From Clostridiales bacterium (GTDB lineage Bacteria; Bacillota; Clostridia; Saccharofermentanales; Saccharofermentanaceae): a DNA stretch of 46,586 bases. Positions 9,058 through 16,048 of the stretch are shown here, one piece after another. The notes beneath the pieces were generated by a model, which worked only from the letters and a program-made list of their open reading frames with translations, searched no databases and was not told where the DNA came from. A program made the translations under genes and the position numbers. The number at the start of each line of letters is the position of its first letter. The first letter of the stretch is position 1. Location: NCBI GenBank assembly GCA_017529925.1, contig JAFXMZ010000030.1, positions 1 to 46,586 on the forward strand, given 5' to 3'.

Positions 9058-10974
9058 TTATTCTTCCTCGCGATACTCGCTGTGTTCGGCAAGGAACAGA
9101 TCCTTATAGTCCGCGATAAGGCCGTCGATCTCTTTGGATGTCTCATCATCAAACTGTCCCGATGAAGCGATCTTCTCCATGATGTCTGCATGCGATACCC
9201 ACATATAATCTACGAAGCCTTCGTAATACTCCGTTATATCCTCTTTTGCAAGGAAGTTCATATTATCACTCGTCGCAAGATAGAGTATGACGACCTGCTC
9301 CTCCATGGACCATGCCTTGTACTGTTCCTGCTTCAGGACTTCGTTCAGAACGGTACCACGCTTGAGCTGGAGCTGCGTATTCTCATCCAGATCGGATCCG
9401 AACTGGGCAAATGATGCCATTTCCCTTGCCTGTGCAAGAGATATACGAAGAGGTCCGCCGACCTTCTTGGTAGCTTTCGTCTGAGCCGCACCGCCGACAC
9501 GCGATACCGACAGACCTGCATTGATCGCGGGACGCTGGCCTGAGAAGAACAGTTCCGGCGAAAGATAGATCTGACCGTCCGTTATAGAGATAACGTTAGT
9601 CGGTATATATGCCGATATATCGTCTCCTAATGTCTCAATGATGGGGAGCGCGGTTATGGAACCTCCTCCCAGATCGTCGGAGAGCTTTGCAGAACGCTCG
9701 AGGAGCCTCGAATGCAGATAGAATACGTCACCGGGATATGCTTCACGTCCCGGAGGTCTTCTGAGGAGAAGTGAGATCGCCCTGTATGCCTGTGCATGCT
9801 TCGACAGGTCATCGTAGACGATAAGGACGTCTTTATGGTCGTCATACATGAACTTTTCTGCCATGGCACATCCCGCGAAGGGGGCGATATACTGAAGAGC
9901 TGCGGAATCGGATGCTCCTGCCGCAACAACGACCGTATAATCCATCGCGCCGCTCTTCTCAAGTATATTTACTGTATTGACGACCGTACTGATCTTCTGT
10001 CCGATCGCGACATATACACAGATCGTATCCTTGCCTCTCTGATTAAGGATCGTATCGATGGCGATAGCAGTCTTTCCTGTCTGTCTGTCGCCTATTATGA
10101 GCTCTCTCTGGCCTCTTCCGATAGGCGTGAGGGCATCGATAGCCGTGATACCTGTATGAAGAGGCTTATTAACGGGCGACCTGTCGACGATCGAAGGTGC
10201 GGGAGACTCGATAGGCCTTGTCTCCGAATATCTGATGATGCCCTTGCCGTCGATCGGCTTTCCTAATGGATCTACGACTCTTCCCAGGAGTCCTGCGCCG
10301 ACCGGCACAGACACTGTCGTTCTCGTTCTCTTGCAGATCATTCCCTCGACTACCATATCGGGATCGGAAAGTAATACTACACCAACCGTATCACGCTCGA
10401 GGTTCATCGCGATACCGAATCCGCCGCCCATGAAGTTCACGAGCTCGCTCATCATGCAGTGCTCAAGACCCGATACGGTCGCAACACCGTCAGATACACC
10501 GACTACGATACCGACTTCCTCGATATTGTCCGCGGTGACGAATGCGTCATTTATCCTCTTATTGAGCTCTTCGGGATCAAGATCTGCTATCTCCGCTATA
10601 TCAAGTGATGTATCAGGGGTCTCGGGGGACTCCTCTACAGCCTCGAACAGCGTATTCTTTATCTGTTCCTTATCGAAAAGTATATCGCCCTTACTGTCGG
10701 TTTCTATCTCAAGGTCACGTGACCTCTTTACATAGGAGCCGATCCTTTCGAGCTGACCCTTGATCGAATAGTCATATCTGGAGCCCAGAGTATAGATAAC
10801 GAATCCGCCGATGAGGGATTCATCGACCTCAAACTCGAGCTCATAAGCTTCGATGCCGTGCTTCTTGGCGAAGTTCCCCGCGATAAGGCGTATCTTGTCA
10901 TCAGGGAGATCGCCTGCTACGACGACCTTCAGGATAAGGGGAACCGTAGGCTGATTATTATCCTGCTTAGCCAA
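9058..10974 (-). CDS. atpA: ATP synthase F1 subunit alpha with an N-terminal delta-like domain (atpH-atpA fusion)
   Basis: At 638 residues this is about 125 longer than a normal alpha subunit. From about residue 131 it is a standard alpha: EELNKRI..., VGVSDGVATVSGL, Walker A GDRQTGKT at 295-302, and the C-terminal helical domain. Residues about 10-85 match the C-terminal domain of the delta subunit (atpH product), especially FEVDESLIGGFVI, YDYSIKGQLERI and the preceding alpha/beta segment. Residues about 86-130 form an acidic linker. No free atpH lies between atpF and atpA, which overlap by 8 bp, and the delta N-terminal domain that normally binds alpha N-termini is absent. Tethering delta to alpha would replace that contact, but three alphas per F1 would carry three delta-like domains. 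Confidence 0.96.
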   Translation of the reverse strand: MAKQDNNQPTVPLILKVVVAGDLPDDKIRLIAGNFAKKHGIEAYELEFEVDESLIGGFVIYTLGSRYDYSIKGQLERIGSYVKRSRDLEIETDSKGDILFDKEQIKNTLFEAVEESPETPDTSLDIAEIADLDPEELNKRINDAFVTADNIEEVGIVVGVSDGVATVSGLEHCMMSELVNFMGGGFGIAMNLERDTVGVVLLSDPDMVVEGMICKRTRTTVSVPVGAGLLGRVVDPLGKPIDGKGIIRYSETRPIESPAPSIVDRSPVNKPLHTGITAIDALTPIGRGQRELIIGDRQTGKTAIAIDTILNQRGKDTICVYVAIGQKISTVVNTVNILEKSGAMDYTVVVAAGASDSAALQYIAPFAGCAMAEKFMYDDHKDVLIVYDDLSKHAQAYRAISLLLRRPPGREAYPGDVFYLHSRLLERSAKLSDDLGGGSITALPIIETLGDDISAYIPTNVISITDGQIYLSPELFFSGQRPAINAGLSVSRVGGAAQTKATKKVGGPLRISLAQAREMASFAQFGSDLDENTQLQLKRGTVLNEVLKQEQYKAWSMEEQVVILYLATSDNMNFLAKEDITEYYEGFVDYMWVSHADIMEKIASSGQFDDETSKEIDGLIADYKDLFLAEHSEYREEE

Positions 10975-11527
10975 GCTTGTTCACCTCTTCCGTAAGTGTC
11001 TCGTCCGTATATCTTGCGGACATCTCCTTGAGTTTCTCCTCGGAAATAACGTCTCCGAGGACCTTGGTCGAGATCTTAACGGCAAGATCGGATATCTCGT
11101 CCTTCATCTCTTCCAAAGCGACTCTCTTGATCCTCTTTGCATCAGATTCTGCACGGGCTATGATCTCGGAAGCGTCATCATGAGCCTTTCCGATTATGAT
11201 CTCCGACTGTTTCTCGGCATTCTCCTTTGCAGTCTCGATAATGCCCGAAGCCTCTATCTTCGCATCTTCAATGGACTGTCTGCTCTGCTCGGCATTCTCC
11301 TTTGCTTCCTCGGCAGACTTATCGGCACTCTCAACAGACTGCCTGATCTGTTCTTCCCTGTTCCTGATCGCCTTCATTATCGGCTTGAAGATAAAGAGCC
11401 TGATGACGATATAGGCGACCGCAACATTTATCAGAGCAAATACGAATGTCGAAGCATATCCTCCGAACTGATCCGCGGAGAACAGGCTGCTCTCCGTCTC
11501 GAGCAGCAGCGTTGTATTAAATAACAT
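10967..11527 (-). CDS. atpF: ATP synthase Fo subunit b
   Basis: This 186-residue peripheral-stalk protein has one N-terminal membrane segment (about 26-48, FVFALINVAVAYIVIRLFIF). A long, highly charged helix for b-b dimerisation follows, and then a C-terminal segment with KISTKVLGDVISEEK. It starts behind a GGAGA ribosome site and overlaps atpA by 8 bp. Because the delta C-terminal domain is fused to alpha here, the end of b must contact that fused domain. No delta-like sequence is attached to b, unlike the mycobacterial b-delta fusion. Confidence 0.96.
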   Translation of the reverse strand: MLFNTTLLLETESSLFSADQFGGYASTFVFALINVAVAYIVIRLFIFKPIMKAIRNREEQIRQSVESADKSAEEAKENAEQSRQSIEDAKIEASGIIETAKENAEKQSEIIIGKAHDDASEIIARAESDAKRIKRVALEEMKDEISDLAVKISTKVLGDVISEEKLKEMSARYTDETLTEEVNKLG

Positions 11528-11547
11528 TTTCGATATCTCCTAAGCTT

Positions 11548-11826
11548 TTAGTTGACCGTAAATATAAGAAGCAGAGCTACAACGAGAGCGTAGATACATA
11601 CGGACTCGATGAAGACTATAGCCGTCAGGAGGAGGGTCTGGAGCTTTCCGAAGATCTCGGGCTGGCGTGCACCTGCCTCGAGAGCATGGCTTGCGGCGAT
11701 ACCCATACCGAGTCCGGAACCTAAAGCTCCGAGTCCGATCGCGATACCGGCTGCAAGTGCGGCTGCGGCCTTGGGTTCGAGTGATCCTGCCAGCATAAGC
11801 GGCATAAAGTCTGCAATAAGATTCAT
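11548..11826 (-). CDS. atpE: ATP synthase Fo subunit c
   Basis: This 92-residue proteolipid has two membrane helices joined by the polar ARQPE loop (53-57). The ion-binding carboxylate is Glu74 in VFIESVCIY. Ser75 and Tyr79 resemble the sodium-type signature (E-S-T...Y). However, the neighbouring Thr is Val76, and the helix-1 Gln of sodium-type rings is Met41, so proton coupling is more likely. The N-terminus is about 15 residues longer than in short c subunits. A GGAGG ribosome site precedes the start, and atpB ends 1 bp upstream. Confidence 0.97.
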   Translation of the reverse strand: MNLIADFMPLMLAGSLEPKAAAALAAGIAIGLGALGSGLGMGIAASHALEAGARQPEIFGKLQTLLLTAIVFIESVCIYALVVALLLIFTVN

Positions 11827-11827
11827 A

Positions 11828-12700
11828 TCATACCTCCGAAATACTTATTTCCTTGTTATCGTTATTTGTGACGTTCTTCTTTGACTTCTTTTCCTTTTTC
11901 TTCTTCTCGAAATTCTCGGGATGCTCCTCATATTCATGTCCGACCTCTACTATCTCACCGATATAGGACATCGTCAGATATGAGAATACAACGGCCTGGA
12001 GTATTCCGTCGGCAATATCGAACCACAGTCCGAACAGGCCCGGAATGATGACGGGAACGATGATAAAAAGGAATTCCATAAAGACAAATGCACCGAATAC
12101 GTTACCGAAAAGCCTCAATGCCAGGGAGCACGGCTTGATTATCATGTCGAGGACCTTAAAAGGCAGAAGGGCTTTCATAGGCGTCGTTAATGACAGCCAG
12201 AACCCCTTGAGTCCGACAAACCTTATCGATGCATATATGACATAGATGATAGCAACCACGGCCATTGCGACAGGGAATGCGATATTCTTGGCAGGAGGAG
12301 CGATCTTAAAAGCGGATATCACGTTACATCCCATTATGATCATTCCGATCGTACCGATCATCGGAGCAACATGCTCCGCTTCCTTCCTGTTCATGCCGAA
12401 AGACATGGACGTTCCGATGATAAGTTCGACTATCATCTCAACGAATGTCTGCTTTCCTGAAGGTATTATCTTAGCCTTCCTCGACATGAGAGCGAATATC
12501 AGCACCACTATGGCGATCGCGATCCAGGATACGATCACGGCATCCGTAAGGACTACCTTGATCCCGCCCAGATCGAAAAAGTCACGTTTCCACTGAAGTA
12601 TCCCTTCGTTGATCTCTTCACCGATATTTCCGATCTTGAACTCATCAACGAAGTGTCTTCCGAACGATCTGAAAAATTCTGCGAGCCAGCTCATTGGCAC
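11828..12700 (-). CDS. atpB: ATP synthase Fo subunit a
   Basis: This 290-residue polytopic membrane protein carries the essential arginine of the ion half-channel, Arg196 in SLALRLFGNVFG. Membrane segments are visible at about 50-72, 87-100, 112-133, 138-165, 180-215 and 215-255. The C-terminus is an unusual 40-residue charged tail rich in Lys/Glu. It is the first ATP synthase gene of the operon; no atpI precedes it. The 115-bp gap to upp holds a possible promoter. Confidence 0.96.
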   Translation of the reverse strand: MPMSWLAEFFRSFGRHFVDEFKIGNIGEEINEGILQWKRDFFDLGGIKVVLTDAVIVSWIAIAIVVLIFALMSRKAKIIPSGKQTFVEMIVELIIGTSMSFGMNRKEAEHVAPMIGTIGMIIMGCNVISAFKIAPPAKNIAFPVAMAVVAIIYVIYASIRFVGLKGFWLSLTTPMKALLPFKVLDMIIKPCSLALRLFGNVFGAFVFMEFLFIIVPVIIPGLFGLWFDIADGILQAVVFSYLTMSYIGEIVEVGHEYEEHPENFEKKKKEKKSKKNVTNNDNKEISISEV

Positions 12701-12765
12701 TTTCCTCTTCTGACTTTATTCTCTACAAATGATTTTACGACTTTTGTCTTTGTTTTCCGTATCGG

Positions 12766-12771
12766 ATTATA
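12766..12771 (-). promoter_or_regulatory. Possible -10 box upstream of atpB
   Basis: A perfect minus-strand TATAAT lies 65 bp upstream of atpB in the only sizeable gap between upp and the atp genes. No convincing -35 box is seen 16-18 bp upstream of it, so it could be a weak or activated promoter, or chance in an AT-rich gap. Confidence 0.35.
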
Positions 12772-12815
12772 TCGTCAACAGTAACAAATATATACAGACA
12801 AAAGACCGGATCTGT

Positions 12816-13454
12816 TTAATTTGTACCGAATATCCTGTCTCCGGCATCACCGAGTCCGGGAACGATATATGCGTGGTCATTGAGCTTCTCGTCCTTTGCG
12901 GCACAGAAGATCTTTACGTCAGGATGATCCTTCGTGATCCTGGCGATACCCTCGGGAGCAGCGATAAGGCACATAAACTTGATATTCTGGATATTTCTCT
13001 TCTTAAGGAATCCGATCGCTGCAGAAGCCGATCCGCCCGTAGCGAGCATGGGATCGAGGAGGATTACCTCTCTCTCGGCGATATCATCAGGGAGCTTGCA
13101 GTAATACTCTACGGGCTCTACCGTGACGGGATCCCTGTAAAGACCGATATGTCCGACTCTTACATTAGGAAGGAGCTCAACCATACCGTCAACCATACCG
13201 AGACCTGCGCGGAGGATCGGAACGATGGCGATCTGCTTGCCTGCGAGCATCTTGACCTTCGCGGGAGCGACCGGTGTCTCTATCTCCACTTCCTTCATGG
13301 GAAGATCTCTCGTTACCTCATATCCCATGAGCATCGATATCTCCGATACGAGCTCCCTGAATTCCTTCGTACATGTATTCTTGTCGCGAAGAAGCGAGAT
13401 CTTGTGCTGGATAAGCGGATGATCAAAGATAAATACGTTTCCTTCCTGTGCCAT
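12816..13454 (-). CDS. upp: Uracil phosphoribosyltransferase
   Basis: This 212-residue enzyme makes UMP from uracil and PRPP (pyrimidine salvage). The PRPP-binding loop [12 protein letters not shown] has DPMLATGG at 134-141. The N-terminal [11 protein letters not shown] and C-terminal [16 protein letters not shown] motifs are diagnostic of UPRTs. It follows rpiB by 32 bp with a GGAGG ribosome site, probably within a proA-rpiB-upp transcript that may continue into the atp genes. Length is normal. Confidence 0.97.
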   Translation of the reverse strand: MAQEGNVFIFDHPLIQHKISLLRDKNTCTKEFRELVSEISMLMGYEVTRDLPMKEVEIETPVAPAKVKMLAGKQIAIVPILRAGLGMVDGMVELLPNVRVGHIGLYRDPVTVEPVEYYCKLPDDIAEREVILLDPMLATGGSASAAIGFLKKRNIQNIKFMCLIAAPEGIARITKDHPDVKIFCAAKDEKLNDHAYIVPGLGDAGDRIFGTN

Positions 13455-13486
13455 GTTAATATCCTCCGTATATACTTTTATATTAT

Positions 13487-13939
13487 TTACTTAAACAAAC
13501 GCTCTTCCTGAGCCGTGATGTCCCCGACTCTCTGGGCATGCCTCTCTCCTGCGAATCCTTCATCCAGGAAAGCATCGACCATGTTAAGAGCCAGTGCCTG
13601 ACCTACTACCCTCGCGCCGAATGCCAGAACGTTGCCGTCATTATGCTGTCTGAGCATCCTTGCCATATACTCGTTATTGCAAAGACCGCATCTTATTCCC
13701 TTATGCTTATTGCATACTATCGATATCCCGATACCGGTTCCGCAGATAGCTATGCCGCGCTGGGCTTTCCCTTCGAGTATATCAGCTGCGACCTTCTGCC
13801 CTGCCTCAACGTAATTGAATGGTACATCAGCACTCTGGGCTCCTCCCTCGAGTACCTGATATCCCTTCTTTTCGAGATGATCGATGACTTTCTTCTTAAG
13901 ATCGAATCCCGCATGATCCGATGCGACCGTGATTACCAT
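13487..13939 (-). CDS. rpiB: Ribose-5-phosphate isomerase B
   Basis: This 150-residue RpiB/LacAB-family isomerase interconverts ribose 5-phosphate and ribulose 5-phosphate. Visible marks are SDHAGFDLK at 7-15, Cys66 in the CGTGIGISI loop expected to act as the catalytic base, and [22 protein letters not shown] substrate residues (about 95-110). It sits between proA (33 bp) and upp (32 bp), the latter often its neighbour in Clostridia. LacA/LacB galactose-6-phosphate isomerases are related, but no lac genes are nearby. Confidence 0.96.
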   Translation of the reverse strand: MVITVASDHAGFDLKKKVIDHLEKKGYQVLEGGAQSADVPFNYVEAGQKVAADILEGKAQRGIAICGTGIGISIVCNKHKGIRCGLCNNEYMARMLRQHNDGNVLAFGARVVGQALALNMVDAFLDEGFAGERHAQRVGDITAQEERLFK

Positions 13940-13972
13940 TTCCTTTACTCCCCTGCCTTTTCCATTTTCTTT

Positions 13973-15226
13973 TCAGACATCGTGCCTTATATGCTTGAAG
14001 GTCTTCCTGCCCTCGGCATAATCTCCGACGATATCGCCGTTTCCGGTGAGTTTATACTTATATGTGATGAGTCCCTCAAGTCCTACGGGGCCTCTTGCAT
14101 GCAGCTTAGATGTCGAGATACCGACCTCTGCGCCGAATCCGTATCTGAAACCGTCGGCAAACCTCGTTGAACAGTTGCGGAGTACGGATCCTGAATCGAC
14201 CGAATCCAGGAATATGCGTGCCGTCTCATCATTATCGGTAATGATGGCATCAGTATGGCCGGAACCGTATGTATTGATATGGTCGACAGCTTCGTTGACA
14301 CTGTCAACAACCTTGACAGACACCTTATAGTCCAGATACTCGTGATGCCACTCGCTTACGTCTCCCTCTTCATATATGGTGACGCCCTTTGCCTTCAGGG
14401 ACTCATAAAGGGGACCTTTGACCTTATCGAGGATATCCCTGTGGATGAGGATCGTCTCCGTGGCATTACATACCGAAACATACTGGGTCTTCGCGTCGGT
14501 AGCAACCTTCACCGCCATATCGATATCGGCATCCCTGTCGATATATGTATGACATACGCCGTCAGCATGACCCATGACGGCTATATTGGTATTGTTCATG
14601 ATATATTTAACGAATTCATTGGATCCTCTGGGGATTATGAGATCGATATACTTGTCGAGAGAGAGCATCGCAGTAACATCCTCCCTCGTCGCCAGGAGAT
14701 GGAGCCATCCTTCGGGAAGACCGCTGTCGATACCTGCCTTGAGGATTATCTCGGAAAGGACCTTGTTAGTATTAAATGCTTCCCTTCCTCCCTTGAGAAA
14801 GACCGCATTGCCGCTCTTCAGGCACAGTGATGCGATCTGGACGAGAGCATCCGGTCTTGACTCGAAGATAACTCCGATAACACCTATGGGACATGTAACC
14901 CTGTAAAGCTCCAGTCCTTCATCGAGGCTCGTATGGAGGAGCACCTTCCCTACAGGGTCTTCCAGCTTCGTCAGGCTTAAGATGCCGTCCGTAACATCCT
15001 TGAGCTTGGACTCATCGAACCTGAGCCTCTTAAGGAGCGGCCCCTCGAGCTTCTCCTTCTCAGCCTTACGGAGATCCTCCGCATTTGCCCTGAATATCTC
15101 TTCTTTGTTGGAGATCAGCGCCGCTGATATGGCAAGAAGAGCATTATTCTTGCTCTCTTTGTCTATTACTGCCATCTTCCTCGAGGCCTTCCTTGCCTCC
15201 GACGCAAATGATATAAGATCAGACAT
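13973..15226 (-). CDS. proA: Gamma-glutamyl phosphate reductase
   Basis: This 417-residue enzyme of the aldehyde dehydrogenase superfamily reduces gamma-glutamyl phosphate to glutamate 5-semialdehyde with NADPH in proline synthesis. The catalytic cysteine is Cys253 in YVSVCNATETIL. IGVIFESRPDA (115-126), the GGREA loop and the ARGPVGLEGLITYKYK C-terminus are typical of ProA. The partner kinase gene proB is not adjacent. It is the first gene of the proA-rpiB-upp group and has an AGAGGAAG ribosome site. Confidence 0.97.
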   Translation of the reverse strand: MSDLISFASEARKASRKMAVIDKESKNNALLAISAALISNKEEIFRANAEDLRKAEKEKLEGPLLKRLRFDESKLKDVTDGILSLTKLEDPVGKVLLHTSLDEGLELYRVTCPIGVIGVIFESRPDALVQIASLCLKSGNAVFLKGGREAFNTNKVLSEIILKAGIDSGLPEGWLHLLATREDVTAMLSLDKYIDLIIPRGSNEFVKYIMNNTNIAVMGHADGVCHTYIDRDADIDMAVKVATDAKTQYVSVCNATETILIHRDILDKVKGPLYESLKAKGVTIYEEGDVSEWHHEYLDYKVSVKVVDSVNEAVDHINTYGSGHTDAIITDNDETARIFLDSVDSGSVLRNCSTRFADGFRYGFGAEVGISTSKLHARGPVGLEGLITYKYKLTGNGDIVGDYAEGRKTFKHIRHDV

Positions 15227-15261
15227 ATCTATCTTCCTCTTGATCCTTATTATATTAATAG

Positions 15262-15270
15262 ATTATACCA
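15262..15270 (-). promoter_or_regulatory. Extended -10 promoter of proA
   Basis: On the minus strand TGGTATAAT forms an extended -10 element (TGnTATAAT) with TATAAT at 15262-15267, about 35 bp before proA. The -35 region is weak, as is usual with extended -10 promoters. Confidence 0.55.
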
Positions 15271-15311
15271 TTGATATCTCAATATGACGCGCTTTTTTAT
15301 ATGTACTCTTC

Positions 15312-15349
15312 ATATAAAAGGGGCCGGCCCGGACTCCCGGGTCAGCCCC
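15312..15349 (-). terminator. Terminator downstream of the second lipoprotein gene
   Basis: On the minus strand GGGGC and CCCGG arms pair with CCGGG and GCCCC (15320-15349) into a strong interrupted hairpin, followed by TTTTATAT. It lies 33 bp beyond the lipoprotein stop and insulates proA from that unit. Confidence 0.88.
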
Positions 15350-15382
15350 ATTACTGATCTTTAAAAACGCGATCCGTATCCG

Positions 15383-15988
15383 TTACTCTACATCCAGATC
15401 GGCATAGGGATTGTATGCCTCGGAGATAAAGAAGAATCCGCTTACTGTCGTGCCTGCCTCATAGTCCTTCATGATGGTGCAGTAATACTGGCCTTCAGAC
15501 CTGTACGAAATACAATACTCATCATCTTCGAACTCGGGATGAGCCTTGAGGACATCCTCGATGCTGTCGCCGATCTTTATATCACCCAGGATGAGAAGAT
15601 CATCTCCGGGAACTACATCGACCGGAACCTCGATATCCGTGATATCACCGTTAACATTCTCAGTTACATCGAGTTCCTCATAGTGATGGATAGTATCCTT
15701 ATAAAGATCGCCTCCGTCACAGGGAAGGATAACATCATCGGGCTTTACCGTATCACCGAGCTGGTCCTTGATATCGGCAAAAGGTGCATTCATTACGACC
15801 TCGACACCCTTATAGACGACACCGTCTACATGAGCTGCGTCATGATCCTTCTCACTCTCTTCAGCCGATGCCTCTGTCTTTGCTGCATCATCCTTCTTCT
15901 CATCTTCCTTCTTGTCCGAGCAGGCTGCTACAGCTGCTACGATCATGATGGAAGCTGCTGCCATTGCAATGATCTTTCTTGCCTTCAC
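15383..15988 (-). CDS. Small secreted lipoprotein, paralogue of the one at 5569-6141
   Basis: This 201-residue protein has a lipoprotein signal peptide ending VAAC (Cys23), an Asp/Glu/Lys-rich linker to about residue 55, and an acidic domain. The domain contains YKGVEVVMNAPFADIKDQLGD, PDDVILPCDGGD, HHYEELDVTENVNGDI and a KIGDSIEDVLKAHP segment. The same order of motifs occurs in the lipoprotein at the end of the atp operon, so the two are paralogues. Function is unknown. An AAGGAGA ribosome site precedes the start. It lies 60 bp downstream of the large surface protein at 16049-18760 with no clear terminator between, so the two may be cotranscribed. Confidence 0.88.
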   Translation of the reverse strand: MKARKIIAMAAASIMIVAAVAACSDKKEDEKKDDAAKTEASAEESEKDHDAAHVDGVVYKGVEVVMNAPFADIKDQLGDTVKPDDVILPCDGGDLYKDTIHHYEELDVTENVNGDITDIEVPVDVVPGDDLLILGDIKIGDSIEDVLKAHPEFEDDEYCISYRSEGQYYCTIMKDYEAGTTVSGFFFISEAYNPYADLDVE

Positions 15989-16048
15989 TTTATTTATTCT
16001 CCTTCAAGTTTAATTATTTATCAGACCGGGAAAAAGGATCCTTAAGTA

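Noticed and set aside
11548..11826. Calling the ATP synthase sodium-driven
   Set aside because: The helix-1 Gln and the Thr after Glu-Ser are missing, so the signature is incomplete.
12736..12808. A terminator between upp and atpB from the CTTTTGTCT/AGACAAAAG inverted repeat
   Set aside because: The arms are AT-rich, more than 40 bp apart and not followed by a T-tract.
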